DNA of 64,000 nucleotides from NCBI GenBank assembly GCA_022820665.1, contig JAJEFB010000015.1:62001-126000 (forward strand). Direction: 5' to 3'. A program made the position numbers and the translations under genes. Origin of the DNA: Anaerolineae bacterium. GTDB lineage: Bacteria > Chloroflexota > Anaerolineae > Aggregatilineales > Phototrophicaceae. Positions 43,527 to 52,059 of the stretch are shown here, piece after piece. Each line of letters starts with the position of its first letter. Positions within the stretch are counted from its first letter, which is position 1. The notes below the pieces were generated by a model. It ran no database searches. It was not told the DNA's origin and worked only from the letters and a program-made list of their open reading frames with translations.

Positions 43527-46500
43527 ATGGCGGACAGCTTATTCGACAACCGCTACCGCTACAATTTCATATATCCGCGCGGGCGCTCCGGCGAGACTTT
43601 GCGCGCGGTGGACACAGCGACTGACGACCGTCCCGTAGTGATTAAGCGCCCCGCGCCCAACGACGCGCCACCCATCCGCGCTGGCCAAGAAGTCAGCATC
43701 GTCAACGAACGCGAAGCGTTATCCCGCCTCGCCGGCCATCCAACTTTAACTGAACTGGTTGGCAGCGGGCAATTCTTCGTTGGCGGCATCCCGCACCAAT
43801 ACATCGTGATGGAACGCGCGGAAGGCATTATCGTCGCCGATGAAGTCGTCCGGCTTGCCGCGCAAAACGAACGTCTGCCAGAACTGGAAATGCTGGAAAT
43901 TGTCGACCGACTCATCCACCTGTTGCAAGCCGCGCATGATAAAGACATTGTCTATAACGATGTCGATGCCAAGCATCTCTTTTGGAATCGAGAAAACTAT
44001 ACGCTTAAGGTAATTGATTGGGGCAATGCGGTTTTCCTTGAGGGCGATGAAGCAACTTCGCAAGGTATCAGCCGCCAGACCGACATTTACCAAGTCGGAG
44101 AGTTGCTGTATTTCATCTTGTCTGGCGGGCACAGGGTAGATGTCCCGCGCGATGCCGGGCACGATTTCAGGCTGGACTTTCATCAAGATGCCCAGAATGT
44201 CAACCAACGCCTGCAAGAAATCGTCAGCAAAGCCGTACATCCCAACCTGCGCTTTCGCTATACGTCCTTGAAAGCGCTAAATGCCGACCTGTCACGTTAC
44301 CGCACTCCCTTGGAACACGTTCGCAACGCGATCGTATCTCGTACCATTACCAGGCTCAAGAATCCCAATCTCAGCCGCAACGAACTGGTTACGCTGCAAA
44401 ACCAACTTGAATCGGCGATTCGTCAAAACCCCGCCTATCCGGTCGCCCGCTCCACCCACTCGGACATTGTTGACCGCCTGCGCGATTTGGAGGTCTCTGC
44501 TGATCTAGATGCCGTAAAAATATATATGGGCAATGGCAACTGGTCCCGGGCAGCGGAGTTGCTCAACGACATGCGCGAGCGCACTGGAACCAAGACTTCC
44601 GGTATTGTGCACCTCCTGCTGGACTGGTGCATGCTTTTGATCGATGCGCAACTGGACGAGATTCCAGCCGCCATCCCGGAAAGCACGGTGTTGCTCTTCG
44701 AGTACAAGCCCGATAAAGCAGCTAATGCGCTGATGGTCGACCGCCCGGACGCCCTCAGCACGCGCGAGTTACAGTGGCAATTGGCAGAGCGCGTTTCCGC
44801 GCGCTTTTCCGAAATCTTGCTGTTGCGGCCCAATATCAGTCGGCTGGATAATGCTGTTCGTCAACTGGGCGCCGAGGGCATCCCCGTAGAGGAGTTAAGT
44901 GCCATATTACGCGGCATCGTTCGCATCCTGGATCAGACGGAGGAAATGGACAAACCCGGCGCTGCTGAATTGCGCGATATCTATGGCGAGGTGGTCGAGA
45001 GCATAAGTTCGCTCAGCTCGAAGCTGCAAACGCTCAGCCTGCAGCACGAATTCTCCGAACGCCGTCTGCCGCTTAATGCGCTGACTCGCGCTCTCAACGC
45101 CGCTATGGCGCTCGCGGACAATATGCACGTCATCGGCAAGCAAGCCGCGAACAACCCGCGCGATGCGCTCACCGCTCTCGATGCCAGCCGCGCCATTGAC
45201 CCGCCTAATCCGGTCTGGGACCAAATCGAGGATTCACTCAGCCATCTATATGAGATCCTGCAAACCAGTCAAACCTTCGTACCGGCAGTTGATGGTTCCG
45301 ATTTGTCCAAATGGTTGGGGGAAAAGCGCGACGAACTCGCGCCATTCTCCGAACATCTCTTTGACAACATGCTGAGCGAAATGCTGGAAAACATCCAAGC
45401 CGCCCAAGTAGCCTGGCAACGCTATCAAGATGTCATCGTCTCGGGCAACAAGAACGAAGCGCTCAACGTCTTGGCCACAGCCGCGAAATCGGTCTCTACC
45501 ATCAGCCCGACGCTATCCAGTTGGTTTGATCAGCTTTATAGCGTGATAGAAGGCGCCAATTATGTGGAACGCCATTCCGTTCCGGGCCATCTGGGACGGA
45601 CGCTGGCCGATGGATGGGCGGCTTTTGACAATGGGCAATTGGCGGATGCGGAACGCCTCGGCCAGCAAGCGATAGAAATCGCGCGCAGCGACAACGAGCA
45701 AGCCATCGCCGACCGCCTCTTTAGGCTGTCCCATATCCTGCGTGAATGGGTCGAACGCAACGGCGTCGAAAGCGAAAGCCGCACGCAAAAGGCCCTGCTG
45801 GATATCGAACACCTCTACACAGAAGAAGAAGACCAAGCCATTGGCGACTTCGCCAGCCAAATGCCCAGTACAGACACCTATCTCAAAGCGATGGGCCAGG
45901 GTCTCGTACAAGCCTTCGGCAATAGCAACTCCGCGTCGCTGCGCATACTCTTCGCTCAATATGTGCTTTGTGGCGTCCTGGACGCCCATGATGGCATTAT
46001 GGAAGACGCGCGCTTCTGGCGGGCGGCGGCGGACCGCGCCTTGCCCGAGTCAGAAGACCGTCAACCTGCCATGCGCAAATTGGATGGATTCATAGAGCGG
46101 CGACAAGCATTGTTGGAGGCGCAAAGCCTGCTTGATTCCGTAAACGACAAGCAGGCGCTCGAGCAAATCGATGAGATCGTTAAACAACTTGAAGAAAACC
46201 CGCAGGAGCGTTTGCTGGCGCCCGGCGTTCACAGTCTGCGAACGCTGGAAGCGGCGGTACAGGATTGGGCAAGCGCCGAGTTCCGCGCGGCCGGCAGCAA
46301 GATTGAGGCTGTGCTGCGCGCGATCACCGAAACCGAGACCAACGCGAACATTACGCTAACTGGTTATCGCGACTGGATGATGGAATTGCAGAAAGCGCTA
46401 GCGGAGTTGAGCGTCAAACGACGTGGCTTGCTGCAAGATATAGATCGCCAATCCGACGAACCGCAAGCGTCGATACGAGAGGCCATCCACACCCAGGCGA

Positions 46501-47885
46501 AATTGACGGACGAGTTGCTGGGGCAGCCACATGCGCAATCCATGCTGTCCTGGCGCGATACCTACGAGCAATTCCTGGACATCTACACCAGCAACATGCG
46601 CCGCAGCCAAAAGCTCGACGACATGAACGAATTGTTCAAAGCGCTGTTTATCGAACGCAATCCGGCTTATGCTCTCTTCCGCCATTGGTATCGCCTGGTC
46701 GAAAGCTCGCCGGAAGACCCCGAAACCGAGATTGAGTCCTTGCTGGACGCGGATGATGGAGCTTCGTCCGAAGCCGTCGCCGAGCTGGAACCGGCTGGCG
46801 CGGATCTGCCCGCCGCCATAAGCAATGGCAAGCGCGCCGGCATGAGCCGACTGCTATTCAACATGGCTGCTGTCGTCGGCGTCGTCCTCGTTGTCGGCGG
46901 CTTGATTTCGCTGTCCGCCGATGGCAATCTCGAAAGTCTCTTGGCCGACATAGCCCCGAATCCCACCGAGACCGCTTTGCCAAGCAAAACTGTGCCGGCG
47001 GTTACCATCGTCGCTCAAGAGGCGATAGATAGGGCTGGTGAAGAGAAGGTCAAAAGCGAATCAGACAAAGCGAAGACTGATGCGAGGGCAGCGTTGGCGG
47101 TTGCGGATTCACAGGACGCGCCGGGTAGCGACGACGTTGAGAAGCAGAACGATGTCGCGCCTGCCAAAACTGAGCTGCCGGAGCCCACCGACATACCGGA
47201 GCCAACAGCGACGGATCTGCCGTCCGCCACACCTGTGCCCACGCAGACACCTTTGCCTACCTTAACTCCCACGCCCCCATTGCCGCCTGAAGGACTTCGT
47301 GGCGCGCAAAGCCTGCTCGATCTATACCACAACTCGCTCGCCTCGCCCTTCTGGAACCAAGAACGCTTCTCATCGCAAGACGGGTCCTGGCGGCTCGGTA
47401 TCGCTAGCCAGACTGACGGCGAAACCGCCTTTCATTTCCCGCCGCCAGATCTGCTCGACAGCCAATACGGCAACCAAGCGCCACGACGGATCAGCCGCAT
47501 AGAAGCCGATCTTACGCTGCGTAGCTTCAACCCGGCCGTAGTCAGCGGCGAAGACGTATACTTTGGCATCCTGTTCCAAAGCACGGGCGGGGGAGAAAAC
47601 GCAGGGATTCAAGTGCAGGCCATCGGCCCCAACGTGATCAACCTCGCGCTCTATGCCAATAACCAAGCGGATTTCGTCAGCCAACGCTCGGTCAACGCCG
47701 TCATCGCGCGCTTGCGCCTGGACCGCGATCCCCTCACGGGTATCATCTTCGCCTACTTCAATGATTCGCAGATTGGAGCGGGCATTCCCTTTGTCGCGCC
47801 CGACGCGGAAGTGGTGCCGGTCATCTTCGTCAAAGACGGCGGCGTCGTCGTTGGCGTATCTTCCTGGAGCATCACTTTGGCTTAG
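43527..47885 (+). CDS. Divergent protein-kinase-like receptor with Thr-Pro linker and C-terminal lectin-like domain
   Basis: 1452 residues. Residues about 10-255 are a kinase fold: the beta-3 lysine in RPVVIKRP (Lys40), the DxG motif as IDWGNA, and YQVGELLYFILSGG. The catalytic loop reads VYNDVDAKHLFW, so the Asp remains but the usual His, Lys and Asn do not; activity is uncertain. A long helical region (about 280-1090), one helix (about 1108-1130), a Thr/Pro/Glu linker (PTPTPPLPP region) and a jelly-roll-like C-terminus (about 1255-1452: SRIEADLTLRSFNP, YFGILFQSTGGGENAG) follow. The layout suggests sensing outside and signalling inside. Confidence 0.75.
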   Translation: MADSLFDNRYRYNFIYPRGRSGETLRAVDTATDDRPVVIKRPAPNDAPPIRAGQEVSIVNEREALSRLAGHPTLTELVGSGQFFVGGIPHQYIVMERAEGIIVADEVVRLAAQNERLPELEMLEIVDRLIHLLQAAHDKDIVYNDVDAKHLFWNRENYTLKVIDWGNAVFLEGDEATSQGISRQTDIYQVGELLYFILSGGHRVDVPRDAGHDFRLDFHQDAQNVNQRLQEIVSKAVHPNLRFRYTSLKALNADLSRYRTPLEHVRNAIVSRTITRLKNPNLSRNELVTLQNQLESAIRQNPAYPVARSTHSDIVDRLRDLEVSADLDAVKIYMGNGNWSRAAELLNDMRERTGTKTSGIVHLLLDWCMLLIDAQLDEIPAAIPESTVLLFEYKPDKAANALMVDRPDALSTRELQWQLAERVSARFSEILLLRPNISRLDNAVRQLGAEGIPVEELSAILRGIVRILDQTEEMDKPGAAELRDIYGEVVESISSLSSKLQTLSLQHEFSERRLPLNALTRALNAAMALADNMHVIGKQAANNPRDALTALDASRAIDPPNPVWDQIEDSLSHLYEILQTSQTFVPAVDGSDLSKWLGEKRDELAPFSEHLFDNMLSEMLENIQAAQVAWQRYQDVIVSGNKNEALNVLATAAKSVSTISPTLSSWFDQLYSVIEGANYVERHSVPGHLGRTLADGWAAFDNGQLADAERLGQQAIEIARSDNEQAIADRLFRLSHILREWVERNGVESESRTQKALLDIEHLYTEEEDQAIGDFASQMPSTDTYLKAMGQGLVQAFGNSNSASLRILFAQYVLCGVLDAHDGIMEDARFWRAAADRALPESEDRQPAMRKLDGFIERRQALLEAQSLLDSVNDKQALEQIDEIVKQLEENPQERLLAPGVHSLRTLEAAVQDWASAEFRAAGSKIEAVLRAITETETNANITLTGYRDWMMELQKALAELSVKRRGLLQDIDRQSDEPQASIREAIHTQAKLTDELLGQPHAQSMLSWRDTYEQFLDIYTSNMRRSQKLDDMNELFKALFIERNPAYALFRHWYRLVESSPEDPETEIESLLDADDGASSEAVAELEPAGADLPAAISNGKRAGMSRLLFNMAAVVGVVLVVGGLISLSADGNLESLLADIAPNPTETALPSKTVPAVTIVAQEAIDRAGEEKVKSESDKAKTDARAALAVADSQDAPGSDDVEKQNDVAPAKTELPEPTDIPEPTATDLPSATPVPTQTPLPTLTPTPPLPPEGLRGAQSLLDLYHNSLASPFWNQERFSSQDGSWRLGIASQTDGETAFHFPPPDLLDSQYGNQAPRRISRIEADLTLRSFNPAVVSGEDVYFGILFQSTGGGENAGIQVQAIGPNVINLALYANNQADFVSQRSVNAVIARLRLDRDPLTGIIFAYFNDSQIGAGIPFVAPDAEVVPVIFVKDGGVVVGVSSWSITLA

Positions 47886-48488
47886 CAAGCCTCCGAGATA
47901 TTAAAGACGCGCAACCGGGTGTTGTTTGTATTCCAGAGTACAAACAACGGGTTCTAAATTCCAAAGCAAAAAGACTTGTCCGATACCGTGGCTAGGTCCT
48001 TCAATGGTAACTGCATGGAATACCCTGTTACGCGCTCGCCAAGGGAAGAGGTGATTTCGGCGGCTCATGGTCAGTGAATACGCCGATTCCCCAAGCGATC
48101 CTACGCTTCGCGCTACGCATTCCTAGGCAGTGCTTTGGCAGTTATGCAGAGGTCTTGATTGAAAGGTCGGAAGACCGCTTAAATCATTCATAAAAGGTGT
48201 GGAAATAGAAAGAATTCCGTTCGAATTGCAAAAGGCGACTATTTAGTCGCGCATATTAGCACAAACGTGCTATTATTGGGGCGTATCATCAGACTGAAAG
48301 TAAAAGAAGAGAAGATCATCAAAAGATTGAAGTAGACTGATTTCAATTACGAATGGACGCGCTTGTGTCCTGTGGATTGGCTTGCGACAGGGCAAATCCA
48401 CCGGACAGTTTCACAAAGTGCTTGATGTTTAGCAGGGCAAGTCCATTATATGCAAGAAGGGGAGAACGAATGAAGGAAGGAGAAAAGT
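47886..48488. other. 603-bp intergenic region before the tail-like cluster
   Basis: No gene seen. A hairpin with a 10-bp stem (GTTGTTTGTA/TACAAACAAC) and outer AACC/GGTT pairing lies at 47912-47953, a possible terminator for the kinase-like gene though without a T run. Smaller palindromes follow (GCGACT/AGTCGC; TAGCAC/GTGCTA then TTATT near 48270). The end holds the first loop-conserved hairpin (48367-48406) and AAGGAGAA before the next start. Confidence 0.6.
48367..48406 (+). promoter_or_regulatory. Conserved-loop hairpin, copy a
   Basis: 5' arm GTCCTGTGGATT (48367-48378), 16-nt loop GGCTTGCGACAGGGCA, 3' arm AATCCACCGGAC (48395-48406), 11 of 12 pairs. It is followed by the conserved tail TTTCACAAAGTGCTTGATG and TTTAGCAGG. 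The start codon of the first tail-like paralog is 83 nt downstream. Confidence 0.7.
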
Positions 48489-48947
48489 ATGGCTAGGACA
48501 ACACCTAAGACTGATTGGGCCGACGGTGAATTAGTTACCGCTGCTCATCTGAATGCGATTGGCGAGAATCTAGCAGCGCTGCTGAATCGACCGACAGCCC
48601 TCGGCACCCTAACAGCGAGAGTAGAAACAGGCTCGACGGTCTTTATCGATGTGCATAGCGACTTCAATCTGTCGCTTGCGACAACAGGTGGAGATGTGCT
48701 GGCGGTGTTTTCCGGCACCGTAGATCATGACAGTGACCAGAGAGCCTTCTCCTACTATGCCATTGAAGTTGACGGGCTGCGGCAAGGTCATTGGCACAGC
48801 AAAGAACTCAACAAGGTGGGCACGACTTATACCTACCTGATACAGAACTTGAGTCCCGGAATTCACACTTTCAAGCTCCAATGGCGCGCGCAAAATCGCG
48901 ATATCCAGATTAGCTCCGGAGCGCAATTCTGGGTGCGGGAGATCTAA
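48489..48947 (+). CDS. Tail-like beta-sandwich paralog 1
   Basis: 152 residues. AAGGAGAAAAGT precedes the ATG. The N-terminus TTPKTDWADGELVTAAHLNA follows the pattern of small phage tail/base proteins. The centre is strand-rich with FNLSLATTGGDVLAVFSGTV and the C-terminus ends NLSPGIHTFKLQWR and GAQFWVREI. This is the most divergent of five tandem paralogs; between the shared N-terminal, core and C-terminal blocks, the sequence varies, as in proteins that bind changing targets. Probably a tail-fibre-like or adhesin subunit, by inference. Transcribed with its own leader hairpin. Confidence 0.7.
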   Translation: MARTTPKTDWADGELVTAAHLNAIGENLAALLNRPTALGTLTARVETGSTVFIDVHSDFNLSLATTGGDVLAVFSGTVDHDSDQRAFSYYAIEVDGLRQGHWHSKELNKVGTTYTYLIQNLSPGIHTFKLQWRAQNRDIQISSGAQFWVREI

Positions 48948-48974
48948 GGGCGAATACGAAAGGAGGAAGCGCGG

Positions 48975-48986
48975 GTGAGACAATAA
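48975..48986 (+). other. Conserved mini reading frame between paralogs, copy 1
   Basis: AGGAGG is followed 8 nt later by GTG AGA CAA TAA. Related sites occur after paralogs 2, 3 and 4 at 49635-49646 (GTG AAA CAA TAA), 50299-50310 (CTG AAA CAA TAA) and 50985-50996 (ATG AGA CAA TAA), each about 40-50 nt before the hairpin. Possibly a minimal leader peptide, possibly a relic. Confidence 0.3.
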
Positions 48987-49023
48987 GAAATGGGGATTAC
49001 AGAGTACGAAGCGTAGAGAGGGT

Positions 49024-49064
49024 GACCTGTGGACTGGTTTGTGACAGGGCGAAGTCCACACGAC
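49024..49064 (+). promoter_or_regulatory. Conserved-loop hairpin, copy b
   Basis: Inner 8-bp stem TGTGGACT/AGTCCACA around the 17-nt loop GGTTTGTGACAGGGCGA; outer arm only partly paired (GACC/CGAC). Start codon of paralog 2 is 84 nt downstream. Confidence 0.7.
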
Positions 49065-49147
49065 ACATTCACAAAGTGCTCGATGTTTAGCAGGACAAAT
49101 CCAGTTTGCGCGAGAAATGACAAAAGTCGAAAAAAGGAGAACAGACA

Positions 49148-49606
49148 ATGGCTTGGACAACACCCAAAACCGATTGGGAGGTCGGAGAGCTGGTGAGCGC
49201 CGACGATATGAACGCGGTCAGTGAGAATCTGGTAGAACTCGATAGAGTACGAAAGGCGGTTGCAGCTCACACGACGATAGCGGATCTTAGTATTCCGAAA
49301 AGCACCACGTTTGTCGATATCGATAGCGACTTAAACCTGACGATTACCACCGCGGGCGGCGATGTTCTGGTTCATTTTCATGGCGTGGTGGTAAACGGAC
49401 CCTTCAGAATTGATGTTGAAGTTGATGGAACCCGACAAGGTCATGCCGACCACGGTTTGAGACATGGGGGACCTAATCATGAACTTGTGAATTTTACTCA
49501 CATGGTTCAGAACCTGAGCGCCGGATCTCACACTTTCAAGCTCCAAGGCAGAAACCATGCAACGACTCTGCGCTCCCACGCCCAATTCTGGGTGCGGGAG
49601 ATCTAA
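49148..49606 (+). CDS. Tail-like beta-sandwich paralog 2
   Basis: 152 residues; AAAAAGGAGAA lies 7 nt before the ATG. Blocks shared with the other copies: AWTTPKTDW...GELVSADDMNAVSENL, TFVDIDSDLNLTITTAGGD, VLVHFHGVVVNGPFRIDVEV, and SAGSHTFKLQ to QFWVREI. It differs from paralog 3 mainly around residues 35-55 and 95-110. Starts exactly 659 nt after paralog 1. Predicted all-beta, cytoplasmic when made, with no signal peptide. Confidence 0.72.
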   Translation: MAWTTPKTDWEVGELVSADDMNAVSENLVELDRVRKAVAAHTTIADLSIPKSTTFVDIDSDLNLTITTAGGDVLVHFHGVVVNGPFRIDVEVDGTRQGHADHGLRHGGPNHELVNFTHMVQNLSAGSHTFKLQGRNHATTLRSHAQFWVREI

Positions 49607-49682
49607 AGGCAGATATAAAAGGGAGGAGGTGCAGGTGAAACAATAAGAAATGGGAGATTACAGAATAAGCAGCACACGTTGT

Positions 49683-49723
49683 GTCCTGTGGACTGGTTTG
49701 TGACAGGGCGAAGTCCACAAGAC
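49683..49723 (+). promoter_or_regulatory. Conserved-loop hairpin, copy c
   Basis: GTCCTGTGGACT (49683-49694), loop GGTTTGTGACAGGGCGA, AGTCCACAAGAC (49712-49723); 11 of 12 pairs with one C-A mismatch. Start codon of paralog 3 is 84 nt downstream. Confidence 0.72.
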
Positions 49724-49806
49724 AATTTCACAAAGTGCCTGATGTTTAGCAGGACAAATCCAGTTTGCGCGAGAAATGACAAAAGTCGAAAAAAGGAGAA
49801 CATACA

Positions 49807-50265
49807 ATGGCTTGGACAACACCCAAAACCAATTGGACGACCGGAGAGCTGGTGAGCGCCGGCGAAATGAACGCAGTCAGCGAAAATCTGGCAGAACTCG
49901 ACAGAGTACGAAAGACAGTTGCAGTCCATACGACGAAGGATGATATAGCTATTCCACACAGCAATACCTTTGTCGATATCGATAGCAACTTCAATCTGAC
50001 GATTACCACCGCAGGTGGAGATGTTCTGGTTCATTTTCATGGCGTGGTGGTAAACGGACCCTTCAGAATTGATGTCGAAGTCGATGGGACCCGACTGGGT
50101 CATGACGAGTATGGTTTGAGACGTGGGGAGCCAAATCATGAACTTCTGAATTTTACCCACCTGGTTCAGAATTTGAGCGCCGGATCTCATACTTTCAAGC
50201 TCCAAGGGAGAAACCACAGAACGACTCTGCGCTCCCACGCCCAATTCTGGGTGCGGGAGATCTAA
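49807..50265 (+). CDS. Tail-like beta-sandwich paralog 3
   Basis: 152 residues, starting 659 nt after paralog 2 and nearly identical to it from residue 55 on. Differences cluster at TKDDIAIPHSN (about 43-53) and GHDEYGLRRGEPNHELLN. The leader of about 200 nt is also almost the same as that of paralog 2, so the whole transcription unit was duplicated recently. It ends with the same GAGATCTAA as most other copies. Confidence 0.72.
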   Translation: MAWTTPKTNWTTGELVSAGEMNAVSENLAELDRVRKTVAVHTTKDDIAIPHSNTFVDIDSNFNLTITTAGGDVLVHFHGVVVNGPFRIDVEVDGTRLGHDEYGLRRGEPNHELLNFTHLVQNLSAGSHTFKLQGRNHRTTLRSHAQFWVREI

Positions 50266-50346
50266 GAGATCAGCAAACATGAAAAGGAGGAGGTGCAACT
50301 GAAACAATAAGAAATGGGAGAGTACAGAGTACGCGGCACACGCTGT

Positions 50347-50387
50347 GTCCTGTGGACTAGCTTGTGACAGAGCGAAGTCCGCAGGAC
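50347..50387 (+). promoter_or_regulatory. Conserved-loop hairpin, copy d
   Basis: GTCCTGTGGACT (50347-50358), loop AGCTTGTGACAGAGCGA, AGTCCGCAGGAC (50376-50387); all 12 positions pair, one as G-T. Relative to copy c the C-A mismatch is repaired on the 3' side. Start codon of paralog 4 is 85 nt downstream. Confidence 0.72.
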
Positions 50388-50471
50388 AATTTCACAAAGT
50401 GCTTGAGGTCTAGCAGGACAAATCCAGTCTGCGCGAGAAAGTAACATAAGTCGAAAACAGGAGAACAGACA

Positions 50472-50957
50472 ATGACTTGGACAACACCCAAAACCGATTG
50501 GGTGACCGGAGAACTGATTGCCGCCAGCGATATGAACGAGGTCGGCGAGAACTTGGCGACGCTTAAGAATCCGGCGACCGCCATCTACACGACGACCGAG
50601 GAGATCAGAGTAGTCGGTGATCAATTTTCCGATCTTGACAGCACCAACTTGAACCTGACGATTACGACAACAGGTGGGGACGTGCTGGTTCATTTTGACG
50701 GTGCAATTGCTCGTAATGTTAGTAGCAACCGCTGTCATTTCGATATTGATGTCGACGGAACTCGCCAAGGCGGTGACAATGGACTTACACATATCGATGT
50801 TGTCCACGGCGATCGCCGTCATTCAGTGTCTTTTGACCGATTGGTTCAGGGTTTAAGCGCTGGATCCCATACCTTCAAACTACAGTGGAAAGGGAATAAC
50901 GCTGGTCGTGGAATCATACTATATCCCGATGCCCAATTCTGGGTGCGCGAGATCTAA
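50472..50957 (+). CDS. Tail-like beta-sandwich paralog 4
   Basis: 161 residues, the longest copy. The N-terminus TWTTPKTDWVTGELIAASDMN and the core DSTNLNLTITTTGGDVLVHF are conserved. The middle is expanded with GAIARNVSSNRCHFDIDVDG and HIDVVHGDRRHSVSF. The end SAGSHTFKLQWKGNN to QFWVREI matches the family. It keeps the family's hairpin leader. The expansion is in the segment that varies between copies. Confidence 0.72.
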   Translation: MTWTTPKTDWVTGELIAASDMNEVGENLATLKNPATAIYTTTEEIRVVGDQFSDLDSTNLNLTITTTGGDVLVHFDGAIARNVSSNRCHFDIDVDGTRQGGDNGLTHIDVVHGDRRHSVSFDRLVQGLSAGSHTFKLQWKGNNAGRGIILYPDAQFWVREI

Positions 50958-51034
50958 GGGCGAACATGAAAGGAGGAGGCGCAGATGAGACAATAAGCAA
51001 TGGGAGATTATAGAGTACGTAGCGTAGAGAGGAC

Positions 51035-51075
51035 GTCCTGTGGATTGGCTTGTGACAGGGCGAAGTCCACAGAAC
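51035..51075 (+). promoter_or_regulatory. Conserved-loop hairpin, copy e
   Basis: GTCCTGTGGATT (51035-51046), loop GGCTTGTGACAGGGCGA, AGTCCACAGAAC (51064-51075); 11 of 12 positions pair, one as T-G. Start codon of paralog 5 is 84 nt downstream. Confidence 0.72.
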
Positions 51076-51158
51076 AATTTCACAAAGTGCCTGATGTTTA
51101 GCAGGACAAATCCAGTATGCACGAGAAATGACAAAAGTCGAAAAAAGGAGAACAGACA

Positions 51159-51620
51159 ATGGCTTGGACAACACCCAAAACGGATTGGCAGGTCGGAGAG
51201 CTGGTGAGCCCCGGCGATCTGAACGCGGTCAGTGAGAATCTGGCGGCGCTCGACAGAGTACGAAAGACAATTGCAGCCCACGCGACGACGGCGGATCTTA
51301 GAATTCCGAACAGCAGCACGTTTGTCGATATCGATAGCAACTTCAATCTGACGATTACCACCACGGGCGGAGATGTTCTGGTTCATTTTCATGGCGTGGT
51401 GACAGCCCACGACTTCAAAATCGATGTTGACATTGACGGAACTCGACAAGGTGATGCCGACCATGGTTTGAGGTATGGCGGCGGTGGCGCTGATAATGAA
51501 TCGGTGAGCTTTACCCGCTTGGTTCAGAACCTTAGCGCCGGATCGCACACTTTCAAACTCCAAGGGAAACACGATACGACTCTGCGCGCCGGCGCCCAAT
51601 TCTGGGTGCGGGAGATTTAG
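51159..51620 (+). CDS. Tail-like beta-sandwich paralog 5
   Basis: 153 residues. Shares the N-terminal block (AWTTPKTDWQVGELVSPGDL), the core and QFWVREI with the others. The middle segment reads VVTAHDFKIDVDIDGTRQGD and YGGGGADNESVSFTRLVQ, so Gly-rich in place of the GGPNHEL stretch. It is the last of the array; the next gene follows after 46 nt without a hairpin and belongs to a different family. Confidence 0.72.
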   Translation: MAWTTPKTDWQVGELVSPGDLNAVSENLAALDRVRKTIAAHATTADLRIPNSSTFVDIDSNFNLTITTTGGDVLVHFHGVVTAHDFKIDVDIDGTRQGDADHGLRYGGGGADNESVSFTRLVQNLSAGSHTFKLQGKHDTTLRAGAQFWVREI

Positions 51621-51666
51621 GCATCCTGCCACCAGCATGCTCGAAGAGCAAGAAAGGAGAAACGAT

Positions 51667-52050
51667 ATGCGCAATGAAACGCGCGACTACCGCGATTACC
51701 AAAAGCGCAAGCTGAGCGGCAGCACTGACGGGCGCGGCATCAAAGTGGCGGCGGGCAGCAGCCCCGGCACTCTGGTTCACAGTGCGCTGAGCAGCGTCGC
51801 CGCCAATGAATGGGATGAGATCTTCATCGAGGCGGTCAACACGTCGACCGCTCCGGTCAAATTGACGGTGGAATGGGGCGGGACGGACAGCCCGGATGAT
51901 CTCATCGAAGTCACGATTCCGGCGGAGAGCGGCTTCACGGAAGTCATCCCGGGCCATGTCCTGCAGAATGGCGCGCTTGTCCGCGCCTTCGCCGCCGGGA
52001 CCGATGTCATCGTCCTGCACGGTTATGTCAACCGCTATCAACATATCTAG
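51667..52050 (+). CDS. Small tail-associated-like protein (unknown family)
   Basis: 127 residues from the ATG at 51667, with AAAGGAGAAA upstream. N-terminus is basic and Tyr/Arg-rich (RNETRDYRDYQKRKLSG); the rest is strand-rich (NEWDEIFIEAVNTSTAPVKL, DSPDDLIEVTIPAESGF, HVLQNGALVRAF) and ends YVNRYQHI. Resembles small phage neck or base beta-sandwich proteins in layout, but no family is recognised. The next gene begins 9 nt downstream, so they are likely co-translated. Confidence 0.55.
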   Translation: MRNETRDYRDYQKRKLSGSTDGRGIKVAAGSSPGTLVHSALSSVAANEWDEIFIEAVNTSTAPVKLTVEWGGTDSPDDLIEVTIPAESGFTEVIPGHVLQNGALVRAFAAGTDVIVLHGYVNRYQHI

Positions 52051-52059
52051 GAGGAGATG

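Noticed and set aside
47886..48488. tRNA or other known small RNA in the 603-bp gap
   Set aside because: TTCGAATT near 48213 looked like a T-loop, but no acceptor or anticodon stems can be formed around it. No tRNA or rRNA was found elsewhere in the window either.
48367..51620. CRISPR array
   Set aside because: The repeat period is about 660 bp and consists of genes with leaders; there are no short direct repeats with spacers and no cas genes.
48489..51620. Diversity-generating retroelement acting on the paralogs
   Set aside because: There is no reverse transcriptase and no template repeat with adenine-specific changes in the window.
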